NCBI RefSeq assembly: GCF_902499135.1
Contig: NZ_CABVPR010000001.1
Location: forward strand, 62,001-126,000
DNA: 64,000 bases
Direction of reading: 5' to 3'
From: Burkholderia dolosa
Lineage (GTDB): Bacteria > Pseudomonadota > Gammaproteobacteria > Burkholderiales > Burkholderiaceae
The notes under the pieces were generated by a model. The model searched no databases. It was given only the letters and a program-made list of their open reading frames with translations, and was not told where the DNA came from. This document shows, one piece after another, positions 36,592 through 44,803 of this stretch (positions within the stretch are counted from its first letter, which is position 1; each line of letters starts with the position of its first letter). The position numbers and the translations under genes were made by a program.

Positions 36592-36772
36592 GGATGTGAC
36601 ACGCCTGCTGTCGGATGCGCTCGATCGGCGGCTGACGCTAGGCGAGCGCCTGCAGGTGCGCGTGCATCTGCCGACTTGTAGCGGATGCCGCGCGTATCGC
36701 GGGCAAATAGCGGTGCTGCGCGTAGCGGCGAAGACGGCGGCCGGGCGCGATACGGTGAACGATCGGGATTGA
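36572..36772 (+). CDS. Zinc-finger (zf-HC2) anti-sigma factor-like protein
   Basis: This 66-aa protein begins MLPGKCKDVTRLLSDALDRR and contains VRVHLPTCSGCRAYRGQ, the H-x3-C-x2-C motif of zinc-associated anti-sigma factors. There is no membrane segment. It overlaps the sigma gene by 20 bases, so the two are translationally coupled. It should bind and inhibit that sigma factor, with metal or redox changes as a possible release signal. Confidence 0.85.
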   Translation: MLPGKCKDVTRLLSDALDRRLTLGERLQVRVHLPTCSGCRAYRGQIAVLRVAAKTAAGRDTVNDRD

Positions 36773-37023
36773 TGCTTGGGTCGACGTGGTGGCAGCGGGT
36801 TGATTCGCAGGCTGGTCGGATAGCGCAGGTCAGACGGCGCGTCGTATGCGTTGCGTTGTTCGACGACGCTGGGCGAAATGGGCTACCGGAATCGCGGCGG
36901 GTATTTCTCAGGGCGTCCATCGTACCGTTGTAAGCCCCGCGGAATTATCCGAGCGGTAGCCGGTTCACCGAGCCGTGCTGATGCAGAAGATCGGTGAACC
37001 AGGAAAAATACGCCGAAAAATAA

Positions 37024-37380
37024 TTATTCGAACAATGCGCGCACCGACTCGGGCGGCCGCCCGATCGCTGCTTTGCCGCGATATACGACGATAGGACGCT
37101 GCAACAGGATCTGATGCGACGCGATTGCTTGATACGCGTCGGCATCGGTCAAATCCTCGCGCGCGAGATCGAGCGCGTTGTACGGCTCTTCGCCGTCGCG
37201 CAGCATGTCGCGCACCGGGCGTCCGAGTTGGCGGTGCAACGCTTGCAGTTCCTCGATCGTGAGCGGCGTCTTCAAGTACTCGACGACATTCAGCGGCTCG
37301 CCGGCGGTGTTCAGCGTCTCGATCAGCGCGAGCGTCTCACGGGACTTCGAGCAACGGGGATTGTGGTAGATCGTGATCAT
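37024..37380 (-). CDS. arsC: Glutaredoxin-type arsenate reductase ArsC
   Basis: This 118-aa protein has ArsC fold. HNPRCSKSRETLALIE at residues 6-21 carries the catalytic Cys10. EYLKTPLTIEELQALHRQLGRPVRDMLRDGEEPY is the family core, and LLQRPIVVYRGKAAIGRPPESV carries the conserved Arg residues. It reduces arsenate with glutathione/glutaredoxin. No arsB/arsR is adjacent, so an ArsC-like oxidoreductase role is possible. It lies just left of the parS region. Confidence 0.9.
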   Translation of the reverse strand: MITIYHNPRCSKSRETLALIETLNTAGEPLNVVEYLKTPLTIEELQALHRQLGRPVRDMLRDGEEPYNALDLAREDLTDADAYQAIASHQILLQRPIVVYRGKAAIGRPPESVRALFE

Positions 37381-37586
37381 CGTTCGGACGTGGGAGAGTA
37401 GAGGGCGGTATTGTAGCGAGTCTATGCGAGGCGGCTTTGGCGTGCGGCGAGTCGTCCGTGGGCATCGCGGTGTGGAGAAGCGCCGGGAGTTGAAGGCGCG
37501 TTACAGCCCTTCTTGGCGTAGCGCTACGGACGCGATGTTGGTGGCGAGACACGGGCACGGCGGGATGCTCGACGGCGGTGCGATGT

Positions 37587-37602
37587 GTTTATGCGCATAA
37601 GG
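37587..37602. promoter_or_regulatory. parS: parS-like site 1
   Basis: GTTTATGCGCATAAGG carries the TTTATGCGCATAA core; the right arm ends GG, so the dyad is slightly imperfect. It is the copy farthest from parA. Confidence 0.75.
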
Positions 37603-37708
37603 TGACTGTGTAACCGCATGCGTCGTATCGGCGCGTACGAGTGAACCGCTGCTTACTCTTTTGGGATGGTGCAGCGACTTCGCGCCTGGCACAGCACGCA
37701 TCCGTGCG

Positions 37709-37724
37709 GTTTATGCGCATAAAG
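37709..37724. promoter_or_regulatory. parS: parS-like site 2
   Basis: GTTTATGCGCATAAAG has the complete TTTATGCGCATAAA palindrome of 14 bases. Confidence 0.8.
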
Positions 37725-37883
37725 CTGTCACGAGAGCGTTCCGGAACGCGGCTCGTCAAGATGAAGGCTGAGCAGGCCAGCTTCGGGACCGTTTCGATAT
37801 ACACCACTTCTGTCGAGCGATCGACGTGTGTCGGCAGACATATTCGTCGGGCGCGGCTGCAAGCACGAGGACGTGGCTGCCGG

Positions 37884-37899
37884 GTTTATGCGCATAAAT
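37884..37899. promoter_or_regulatory. parS: parS-like site 3
   Basis: GTTTATGCGCATAAAT has the complete TTTATGCGCATAAA core. Confidence 0.8.
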
Positions 37900-38261
37900 A
37901 CCCCGGTCAACGAACCGCTTCATGTATGGTTCCCCGATATGCGGGCGCTTGTGCGAAGGGTCTGCCGCACTGAAGCACCATCGTGAGGTCTTCGATCTCG
38001 GACCGTCGCTCGATCGGCGGGTACCCAAAACATGCCGTCGGCGGGCTTATCGTTGTATCAGGCGACGGGCCAAACGTGTACAAACCAGCCTTACGCCGTC
38101 TTCGAGCGGACTCACGTAGCAGGTCAAAGAGCGGCGCGGCCCATTCTCCGCGTATCGAGTTGCGTTGCGCTGCACCGGCTTTTCCGTCACCGATCTCCAG
38201 TACGAGCGCTACCGTTCGGGAGAACGATCACGATCACCGTCGCTACCGAGCCTCGCAGTCC

Positions 38262-38277
38262 CTTTATGCGCATAAAC
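38262..38277. promoter_or_regulatory. parS: parS-like site 4
   Basis: CTTTATGCGCATAAAC has the complete palindromic core, 100 bases upstream of the parA start; ParB bound here could also affect parA transcription. Confidence 0.8.
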
Positions 38278-38377
38278 CATCGGCCGAACGGCCAACGTCG
38301 TAGTGGTTCAACGACAACTTCATTGAAATATAAATATCGTCCTGTAGAATTCCAACGACCAAAAACAGGAGTGGAAA

Positions 38378-39040
38378 TTGGCCGCAGAAATCATTGCAGT
38401 CACTCAACAGAAAGGTGGCGTCGGCAAGAGCACGATTGCCATGCATCTCGGCGCCGCATTCCATGAAAAAGGGAAGCGCGTCCTCGTCATCGATGCGGAC
38501 GGTCAAAACACACTGGTTCACTGGTCGAGCGCCTCCGGCGACAGCGACGCCGGTATCCCGTTCCCGGTCGTCAATCTTGCCGAAGCCGGCGGTCAGATCC
38601 ATCGCGAAATCAAGAAGTTCATCAACGACTACGACATCATCGTCGTCGATTGCCCACCGTCGATTACCGAAAAGGTGTCCGGTGTCGTCCTCCTCGCCGC
38701 GTCGATCGCCGTGATTCCGACGTCCTCTTCACCGGCCGACTACTGGTCGAGCGTCGGCTTGGTCAAGCTGATCCAGCAGGCGCAGGTCATGAACGAAGAT
38801 CTCCGTGCCGTGTTCCTGCTGAACAAGACCGAAGAGAAACGCATGCTGACCCGCGAACTGAAGCGGGCACTAGAGGAACTCGGCTTCCCGCTGCTGAAGA
38901 CGCAGATTCCCACTCGGGAAGCCTACAAGCAGGCAATGGCGCTCGGCCAAACAGTGCTGCAGATGAACGATCGCGGCGCGAAGCTAGCCGCTGCAGAAAT
39001 CCGAGCATGCGCCGACGAGATCGACGCAATGCTGCCCTGA
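38378..39040 (+). CDS. parA: ParA-family partition ATPase
   Basis: This 220-aa ParA is of the short type Ib class, without the N-terminal HTH of plasmid P1 ParA. It has the deviant Walker A QQKGGVGKST at residues 10-19, Walker A' VLVIDADGQNT and Walker B IIVVDCPPS. It starts at TTG 38378 with AGGAG six bases upstream. It is followed by a parS-like site and parB. It should drive segregation of the replicon by ATP-dependent movement of ParB-parS complexes on the nucleoid. Confidence 0.95.
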   Translation: MAAEIIAVTQQKGGVGKSTIAMHLGAAFHEKGKRVLVIDADGQNTLVHWSSASGDSDAGIPFPVVNLAEAGGQIHREIKKFINDYDIIVVDCPPSITEKVSGVVLLAASIAVIPTSSSPADYWSSVGLVKLIQQAQVMNEDLRAVFLLNKTEEKRMLTRELKRALEELGFPLLKTQIPTREAYKQAMALGQTVLQMNDRGAKLAAAEIRACADEIDAMLP

Positions 39041-39056
39041 CTTTATGCGCATAAAG
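39041..39056. promoter_or_regulatory. parS: parS-like site 5, between parA and parB
   Basis: CTTTATGCGCATAAAG is a perfect 16-base palindrome occupying most of the 23-base parA-parB gap, directly ahead of the parB start. Confidence 0.8.
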
Positions 39057-39063
39057 GACTCAC

Positions 39064-40122
39064 ATGAAGCCCTCCCAATTTGCAAAAGGATTCCAGGCGC
39101 GCCCGGATATCACGACGAGCGAGAAGCGTACGGCCCTGGACCGACTCAATGCCATCGACGGACTCGTCAAGGAAGCGCCCACGCCAGCACCGACGAAAGC
39201 CCCGAAGAAGGACGGCACGTTGTCCGCCGTTTCGGACACCGTCCTCGACGCGTCGATCGACGAATCGCCGCAATATCGCGCATGGCGACTCGAGAACCGC
39301 TACGCGCCCGGACAAGTGATTGAACTTCCGCTGAAGTCGATCAAGCACAGTCCGTTCAATCCGCGACACTTCTATCTGAAATCGTCGATTGCCGAACTCG
39401 CCGTCAACCTCGCGAAGCAAGGGCAGCAGCAGGCGATCCACGTGATTCCCGATTACGACAATCCGGGCACGTACTTCGTCAGCGACGGCGGCCGCCGCGT
39501 ACGCGCGCTGAAGGAAGCGAACAAGGAATCGGTCAAGGCGATCGTGATCGACGTGCCGCTCGGCATCCAGAGCTACAAGCTCGGCTATGACTTGAACGTA
39601 CAACGCGATTCGCAGACGGTATTCGACAATGCGGTCGTATGGCGTCGCTTCCTCGACGACAAGCTGTTTCAGAGCCAGAAGGAGTTGTCCGAACATCTTG
39701 GCCTCGACGAGTCGACGGTTGCCGTCGCGCTGTCGATCGGCAAATTGCCCGAAGCGATCATGCAGGAGATGGTCGCTCGACCGGATCGCTTCGGCTCGAA
39801 CATGGCGTATCAGGTGGGCCGCTATCACAGCGCGCGAGGCACCGAGGCCACGTTAAGACTGATCAACAAGATCGTGGCGGACGACCTGAGCACGCGGCAG
39901 GTCTCGGACATCGTCAAGGGGAGGGTCGCCGCGCAGGAAACGCCGAAGCCCGCCAGCCGTCAGCGCTACGCGCAGCGACTGGAAATCAAGTTCGACGGCA
40001 AGTCCGTCGGCGATCTGAAGTCGTACGGCGATGATCGTATCGAATTGCGCTTGCGCGGCCTGCCCAAGGAGAAGCGCGATGCGATCCTCGAGCAGCTCGA
40101 GCGAATGCTGTTGTCGGAGTGA
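39064..40122 (+). CDS. parB: ParB-family centromere-binding protein
   Basis: This 352-aa protein has a basic N-terminus with the presumed ParA-interaction region, then a ParB/Srx CTPase domain (PLKSIKHSPFNPRHFYLKSSIAELAVNLAKQGQQQAIHV, SDGGRRVRALKEA). The HTH is in QSQKELSEHLGLDESTVAVALSIGKLP, and a C-terminal dimerisation segment completes it. The HTH is expected to recognise the TTTATGCGCATAA palindromes around the operon. The GGRR-type motif and length are in line with secondary-chromosome/plasmid ParBs. It converges on repA. Confidence 0.95.
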   Translation: MKPSQFAKGFQARPDITTSEKRTALDRLNAIDGLVKEAPTPAPTKAPKKDGTLSAVSDTVLDASIDESPQYRAWRLENRYAPGQVIELPLKSIKHSPFNPRHFYLKSSIAELAVNLAKQGQQQAIHVIPDYDNPGTYFVSDGGRRVRALKEANKESVKAIVIDVPLGIQSYKLGYDLNVQRDSQTVFDNAVVWRRFLDDKLFQSQKELSEHLGLDESTVAVALSIGKLPEAIMQEMVARPDRFGSNMAYQVGRYHSARGTEATLRLINKIVADDLSTRQVSDIVKGRVAAQETPKPASRQRYAQRLEIKFDGKSVGDLKSYGDDRIELRLRGLPKEKRDAILEQLERMLLSE

Positions 40123-40301
40123 CGGAAACGGCCGGCGGCGGCCGATGCGGCATGCCGGCCAGCCTTACAGCAGTTCGCCAGCCGGAGCCGAAGGGAGCCC
40201 GCGGCCCGCGATTGCATCGATCACTCGGGAAAGTACATTGCCGGCCGTGAGTCAACCGAATGGTCCGGCCAAACGAACTCGTCAAACCGCCGCGTCAGTC
40301 C

Positions 40302-41666
40302 TCAGGCGGCGCGCGATTGACTGAGCGTAAAGGACAGCAGATCGCCGTCGGTCGGCTCGCCCCAAGTCTTCAGCGCCAACCAGTCGAAGAATGCCGTCTC
40401 GGCCAGCTTCGAATCGAGGCCGCGCTTGCGCCAGTCGTCGCGCAGATGCGAACCCAATGTCGGCAGCACCTCGGACTCGAACGATTCGCGCGCGACTTCG
40501 CGTTCCGCGTCGCCCTGCTCCTCGTATAGCGCCTTCGCTTCCTTGCGGCGGAACGCCGCGAATTCGCTAAGCAAACGCGCCTTCAGATCGTCCGGCTGGG
40601 CCGCTGCGGCCTTCATGGACGGCGCGCCGGCAGGCAGCGCGTCGACCGACTCGACCGGCGGCGCATAGCCTTTCTTCAGTGCGTCCTTGAACAGCGCCGC
40701 CGCGCTGCGCACCGGCGGTAGCGTCGTGCTGCGCATCCGCTGTTCCGTCATCTGCAGCGCCGCGCGAATGCGATTCTCCTCGCTGTCCGCGTATAGCGTC
40801 TGCGCTTCCTTCAGCGGAATGCCGAGCTTCACCATCCGGTCGACCAGCGTGCTGTCGAACACGTTCGGATGCTCGTCCAGCGCGAGCATCGGCTGCTTGC
40901 GCTCGGTCACGCGAAACTGGATTTCCGCGACACGCCGTCCTTCGCGATGCTCGATCAGTTCCACGAAGATATTGGTGACCGCGTTGACCTCCGCGATCGC
41001 CGGACGCAGATAGTCGCGCTTGAAATACTTGTACTCGCGCTTCGCCTCGTCGCCAGCTTCGGTGTCCGGCGTGCCCGACAGGATCGGCCGCCACCATTCC
41101 CACGGCTCACGCATCGTCAAGTGGCTCGGGTTCGTCAGGTAGCGCACGCAGATCTCGTAAAGCGCGAGACCGGCGCTGCTGCGCAGCTGACTCTGGAACT
41201 GCAGGCTCAGACGCGCGTATTGCACCGGGTCGAGCAGTTTCTTCTTGATCTTCGGCGCGAACGAGAATTCGACCCATACGCGGCGCGTGGCCGGATCTTC
41301 GAGAATTTCCGCGTCCGCAATCAGCGTCGAAATCCCCCACTTGCGGCCGGGCTTCTGACTCGACGTGCCGGTGCTCCATTCGACCTGCACCGACACCATG
41401 CGGCGAAGGTGCTCCTTCACGAGCGCAGTGTCGTTCGAATCGAACGCGGAATTGGCGACGATATCCGACAACAGCGCGCGATACGTGTCGCCCGAGTCGT
41501 CGGCCTGCTGCGCGACGGCGAGCAGGACATTGAACAGCTTGCGGGTCAGGAGGGTGATCTTGCCGCTCTTCGGCTGAATCGCGATCGCCTCGACGGCCTT
41601 ACGCAATTCGGCTGAACTGGCACTCACCACATCCACATCGGTTTTCTTGGCGCGCTTGGTGGCCAT
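40302..41666 (-). CDS. repA: Replication initiator RepA (Rep_3 superfamily)
   Basis: This 454-aa protein has two winged-helix initiator domains at about residues 40-300 (KITLLTRKLFNVLLAVAQQ; QSQLRSSAGLALYEICVRYLTNPSHLTMREPWEWWRPILSG; YKYFKRDYLRPAIAEVNAVTNIFVELIEHREGRRVAEIQFRVTE). The last region is the DNA-contacting signature of iteron-binding Rep proteins. A longer C-terminal extension follows. The adjacent upstream region holds 20 iterons, the expected binding sites. It should open and control this origin; free or dimeric RepA probably represses its own promoter at the iterons beside its start. Confidence 0.93.
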   Translation of the reverse strand: MATKRAKKTDVDVVSASSAELRKAVEAIAIQPKSGKITLLTRKLFNVLLAVAQQADDSGDTYRALLSDIVANSAFDSNDTALVKEHLRRMVSVQVEWSTGTSSQKPGRKWGISTLIADAEILEDPATRRVWVEFSFAPKIKKKLLDPVQYARLSLQFQSQLRSSAGLALYEICVRYLTNPSHLTMREPWEWWRPILSGTPDTEAGDEAKREYKYFKRDYLRPAIAEVNAVTNIFVELIEHREGRRVAEIQFRVTERKQPMLALDEHPNVFDSTLVDRMVKLGIPLKEAQTLYADSEENRIRAALQMTEQRMRSTTLPPVRSAAALFKDALKKGYAPPVESVDALPAGAPSMKAAAAQPDDLKARLLSEFAAFRRKEAKALYEEQGDAEREVARESFESEVLPTLGSHLRDDWRKRGLDSKLAETAFFDWLALKTWGEPTDGDLLSFTLSQSRAA

Positions 41667-41771
41667 GCGTCGGGTCGAGGAGAAGTTTCACGGAAGAATA
41701 GCGCCTGTGGTGATGCGCGTCCAGAACGACATGCTCACCATAGCGGGTGATCGACGCGGACGATGCCGCAC

Positions 41772-42113
41772 TCACCCGAAGCGCTCCCGAAAATCCTCAC
41801 CGGTCTGGAATTGCTGGGTTCCCGACTCGTCCAGACGTGTTGCGGGATGCGCCGACTCACAGAATTTCGCCTGTGCCCGATACGTGCGTAATGCATTCCC
41901 GTATCGGCTCACCTTTCGTTTTGTCGTAATTTTGCGACTGCGCATGCACAGGCAAAACGCGCATTCGACTTGCAATTCATCTGCGCGGAAACAGCGGCCC
42001 AGCCCATCTGTATGCATGTACAGCACGACTGGTCCGTCAGCACACTCGCGCCGGCAAGTCGGGCAATTGCCCGGAAGACAGTCCCGCAACTCAACGGCCT
42101 GTACATCACGCAA
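41772..42113 (-). CDS. Doubtful cysteine-rich ORF within the origin
   Basis: This 113-aa open frame begins MRDVQAVELRDCLPGNCPTC and contains C-x2-C and cysteine-rich pairs (CPTCRREC, ECAFCLCMRS) suggestive of a zinc-binding peptide. Against it, the last part is encoded by two iterons (GEDFRER and KVSRYGN are their translations) and there is no good ribosome site. It may be spurious or the remnant of a small plasmid-type protein. Confidence 0.25.
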   Translation of the reverse strand: MRDVQAVELRDCLPGNCPTCRRECADGPVVLYMHTDGLGRCFRADELQVECAFCLCMRSRKITTKRKVSRYGNALRTYRAQAKFCESAHPATRLDESGTQQFQTGEDFRERFG

Positions 42114-42958
42114 CCATGCCGGGCGCGCATTGTACCGTGCTCAATCGGTCGAATCCCGAAAACGCTCACCTTTATGCTGAGCGTTCGTCCGGTGGAGGAT
42201 CCGCGAACGCCCCAACGCATGCGGGATCCGCTGCTACAGTCTCCCGAAAAACCTCACCTATTGAAAAAGCCACGTTGCAGCAGACACGCCGCCCGCTCCC
42301 GAAAAGTCTCACCGGCAATCCGCCGCGACAGAGAAAACGCCAATGGCTTCCGATACTTACGCATCCCGGTCCGATCGCCGTCACTCACGACCCATTCCCG
42401 GAAACTCTCACCTTTCCGTGGCGGTTCGTGCTGAAACCTGGGTCTCACGGCTCCCGAAAACGCTCACCTGTGCGCAAAAGGTGAACAGCAACAAAGGAAT
42501 TTCGCCCCACGCCAACGGGCTTTTCAGCGATACCAGCGACGGCGAGCTCCCGAAAAGTCTCACCTGTGAGTCATTTCGGTGCAAAACGGTCTCCCGAAAA
42601 CGTTCACCTATACCGCGTGGTCCCGTGAACGACATGTTTCCCGAAAAACCTCACCTCAACGGCTACTCGAAGGACCACTTCCCGTTTTTACTCCCGAAAA
42701 ACCTCACCTTACATAGCTCCGGGAGCGTTCCTACAAGTTCGAATCGGGCAAAACCGACGTTGTGTCCCGAAAATCCTCACGCCAAATCGCCGTGGAGTCC
42801 CGAGAAACCTCACCTTTCCAGAAAAACGCCTAAAAAATGGGCAAAATCGGGGCGGGAAGAGGCTCCCGTAAGTTCTCACCGTTCTCTGCACAGGCAGAAA
42901 ACTGTGCAGGCAGACATGACGCGGCCTCGGGAACCGTGGTCTCCCGAAACCGCTCACC
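41785..42958 (+). repeat. Irregular iteron array, 15 copies of a 17-mer
   Basis: Direct repeats close to TCCCGAAAANCCTCACC start at 41785, 41897, 42154, 42242, 42297, 42396, 42452, 42548, 42592, 42639, 42692, 42765, 42798, 42864 and 42942. All read on the plus strand, with spacings from 33 to 257 bases. The most constant parts are TCCCG and CTCACC. They lie upstream of repA and are the presumed RepA-binding/copy-control sites of the origin. Irregular spacing and short unit rule out CRISPR. Confidence 0.9.
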
Positions 42959-42985
42959 TTTGAGAATCCCGTGTTTTCGCTGTGC

Positions 42986-43090
42986 TCCTGAATCCGCTCA
43001 CGACCTATCCCGGAGCGGCTCACGATGCTCCCCGAACCCCATCACGTCGGCTCCTGTAGAACTTCACCTTGCATCCCGTAAAACTTCACC
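42986..43090 (+). repeat. Phased core iterons, five copies at 22-bp steps
   Basis: More degenerate copies of the same 17-mer start at 42986, 43008, 43030, 43052 and 43074, each exactly 22 bases from the next, that is two helical turns. The third (CCCCGAACCCCATCACG) is the least conserved. The phasing would put RepA on one DNA face next to the AT-rich segment, as in minimal origins of iteron replicons. Confidence 0.8.
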
Positions 43091-43109
43091 TTATCGGCCG
43101 GAAAACCGT

Positions 43110-43208
43110 GCTGGATAAGGCTGTGCGGTGGCGTTAACGTTTTTAACTAAGGGTTCAAGGGTGTTTACTTCTAATACTCTCAAGACATTCGCCACCGAGT
43201 TTTCCACA
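43110..43208. other. oriC2: Candidate unwinding region and DnaA-box-like sites (oriC2-type core)
   Basis: After the phased iterons comes an AT-rich stretch, 43133-43189, with GTTAAC (43133-43138) and GTTTAC (43163-43168). It is followed by TTTTCCACA (43200-43208), an 8/9 DnaA box. A weaker GCTGGATAA (43110-43118) precedes it. The order iterons, AT-rich segment, DnaA box is that of a RepA/DnaA-dependent origin. The exact opening site is inferred. Confidence 0.6.
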
Positions 43209-43465
43209 GAAAGCCTTGCCCAGCACACCGATCCCGCCGCGACGTTCGCGATGTGAAACAAGTGCGATTTCTGACCGCGTGTGTAGAAATGCTTAGATAA
43301 CAATGACTTACCGCACCTTCTTCGTTTTGTTTCACGGAATCTGAAGCGCGCCTTTCCTCGGACGGGCCACAGAACCGGTCGCCACGCAGCGGTGACGCAA
43401 ATTTGCCACGCGTTGCATAAAAAAGTAGCGAGGATTACGTATTTCGTTATGATTGCAACGTTTCT

Positions 43466-44665
43466 ATGTCAGAGAGCCGTGTCATGACCCTGGACGAGAT
43501 GCGCCAAGTCATTCGGGACGAACTGGAAGCGCTGCGTGCAAGCGGCGCCCGCCGCCAGGAGTTGTCGTTGCATGCATGCAAGCGCTTGTTCTTCGACCTC
43601 GGCATTCGCCCGTCCGCCGCCAACGTTCGCGACTTGACGCAAACCGGCAGTGCCAGCGACATCCCGAAGGACATCGATCACTTCTGGGAGCGCATTCGTT
43701 CCGCGTCGAAGATCAGGCTCGACGGCGCTGCTATCCCGAAGGCGGTGGAAGAAAAGGCGGCTGCGCTATTGGGTTCGCTATATGAAGAAGCGTTGAAAGC
43801 GGCTCGTGACAGTCTCGACGTCGACCGCGAACAGGTTCGCGCCGATGTCGCTGCTGCAGAGCAGCGGTTACGCGAGGCGATCGTCCGTCAGGAAACGCTC
43901 GAAGCTGCGCTCACGCGCAGCGAAGCGCGAAACGAGCAATTGCAGGCGCGTGTGACCGAACTCGAAGTTCAATTGGCATCGCAGACGATGCACGGTTCGG
44001 CAAACGAAGCGACTCTTGCCGCTACGGTCGCGCGACAGGAAAAGGACTTGGCCGCTGCGGCGAGCCGCCTCGACGCCGAGCAGGCACAGAACGCAGCGCT
44101 GCGCGACCGCATCGACGCACTGCAGGCGGAACTGCAGCAGCGCACCGAGCATTATGCGCAGCAGATCAAGGACGCGGTGGCCGAAGCCGAGCGTCGAGTG
44201 AAACCGATGCTGGTCGAACTCGACTCGTTGCGCAGCATGGCATCGACTTATCAGAACGGCTTGCGGGACGTACAGCGCAAGGAATTCGATTTCCTCCAGC
44301 AGCTGAGCTCCGCGAAGACACGCGCCGACCGGCTCGAGGAGCAACTTCGCAGCCAGAGCGACGAACTCGAGCGAGCGACGCGCGACCTTAACGCGCTACG
44401 TGCCAGCCGCGGCGTCAGTCCTGAAATTGCTGCGCTGATTCGGCGCCTGGCGGCTGCTGGCCAGCTGGACGCCGACGCGTTTGCCACCATCGGCACTGCG
44501 CTGGATGCCGACACACCGATACCCAACCAGTGCCCGCACTGCGACGGCGAACCGGAGCTGTCACGCGGCGACGACGGTTTCGAAGTGTCGTGTCCGGAAT
44601 GCGAACATGCGTCCGGACCGTGGCCGTCCCGATTCGAAGCGATCACCCGGTTTGCCCGCGCGTGA
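43466..44665 (+). CDS. KfrA-like coiled-coil DNA-binding protein with zinc ribbon
   Basis: In this 399-aa protein, residues 1 to about 115 match the KfrA N-terminal DNA-binding domain of plasmid replication regions (ELSLHACKRLFFDLGIRPSAANVRDLTQTGSASDIPKDIDHFWERIR). Residues 120-330 are a long Glu/Ala/Arg/Gln coiled coil. The end carries CPHCDGEPELSRGDDGFEVSCPEC, a four-cysteine zinc ribbon not usual in KfrA. KfrA proteins assist stable inheritance of plasmids, often as organising filaments. Directly beside the origin it probably has that role here. Confidence 0.85.
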   Translation: MSESRVMTLDEMRQVIRDELEALRASGARRQELSLHACKRLFFDLGIRPSAANVRDLTQTGSASDIPKDIDHFWERIRSASKIRLDGAAIPKAVEEKAAALLGSLYEEALKAARDSLDVDREQVRADVAAAEQRLREAIVRQETLEAALTRSEARNEQLQARVTELEVQLASQTMHGSANEATLAATVARQEKDLAAAASRLDAEQAQNAALRDRIDALQAELQQRTEHYAQQIKDAVAEAERRVKPMLVELDSLRSMASTYQNGLRDVQRKEFDFLQQLSSAKTRADRLEEQLRSQSDELERATRDLNALRASRGVSPEIAALIRRLAAAGQLDADAFATIGTALDADTPIPNQCPHCDGEPELSRGDDGFEVSCPECEHASGPWPSRFEAITRFARA

Positions 44666-44692
44666 GCGATGGCTCGATGCCTCATCTTCACT

Positions 44693-44760
44693 GGTGAGGC
44701 AATTCGGGAACCGACAGGTGAGGTTTTTCAGGAGCCGTTAAACGGTGAGGCTTTACCGCA
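44693..44760 (-). repeat. Three inverted-orientation iterons after the kfrA-like gene
   Basis: On the minus strand TCCCGAATTGCCTCACC (44693-44709), TCCTGAAAAACCTCACC (44717-44733) and a weaker copy ending AGCCTCACC (44744-44760) match the 17-mer. Starts are 24 and 27 bases apart. Their orientation is opposite to the origin array. Confidence 0.75.
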
Positions 44761-44803
44761 CAAGGCGGCTCACGGCTCCGTCGGCGTGAGCGCCAAGGCG
44801 GAA

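Larger units (their letters stand above)
37381..38377. other. Centromere-like gene-free region upstream of parA
   Basis: This is almost 1 kb with no supportable gene. It contains four of the five copies of the parS-like palindrome, spaced 122, 175 and 378 bases apart. Composition is somewhat less GC-rich than the surroundings. The ribosome site AGGAG for parA is at 38367-38371. It most likely serves as the partition centromere. Confidence 0.7.

Noticed and set aside
41785-43090. Repeat array considered as a CRISPR locus
   Set aside because: The unit is only 17 bases and variable, spacing ranges from 22 to over 250 bases, and there are no cas genes. Iterons next to a Rep_3 gene explain it.
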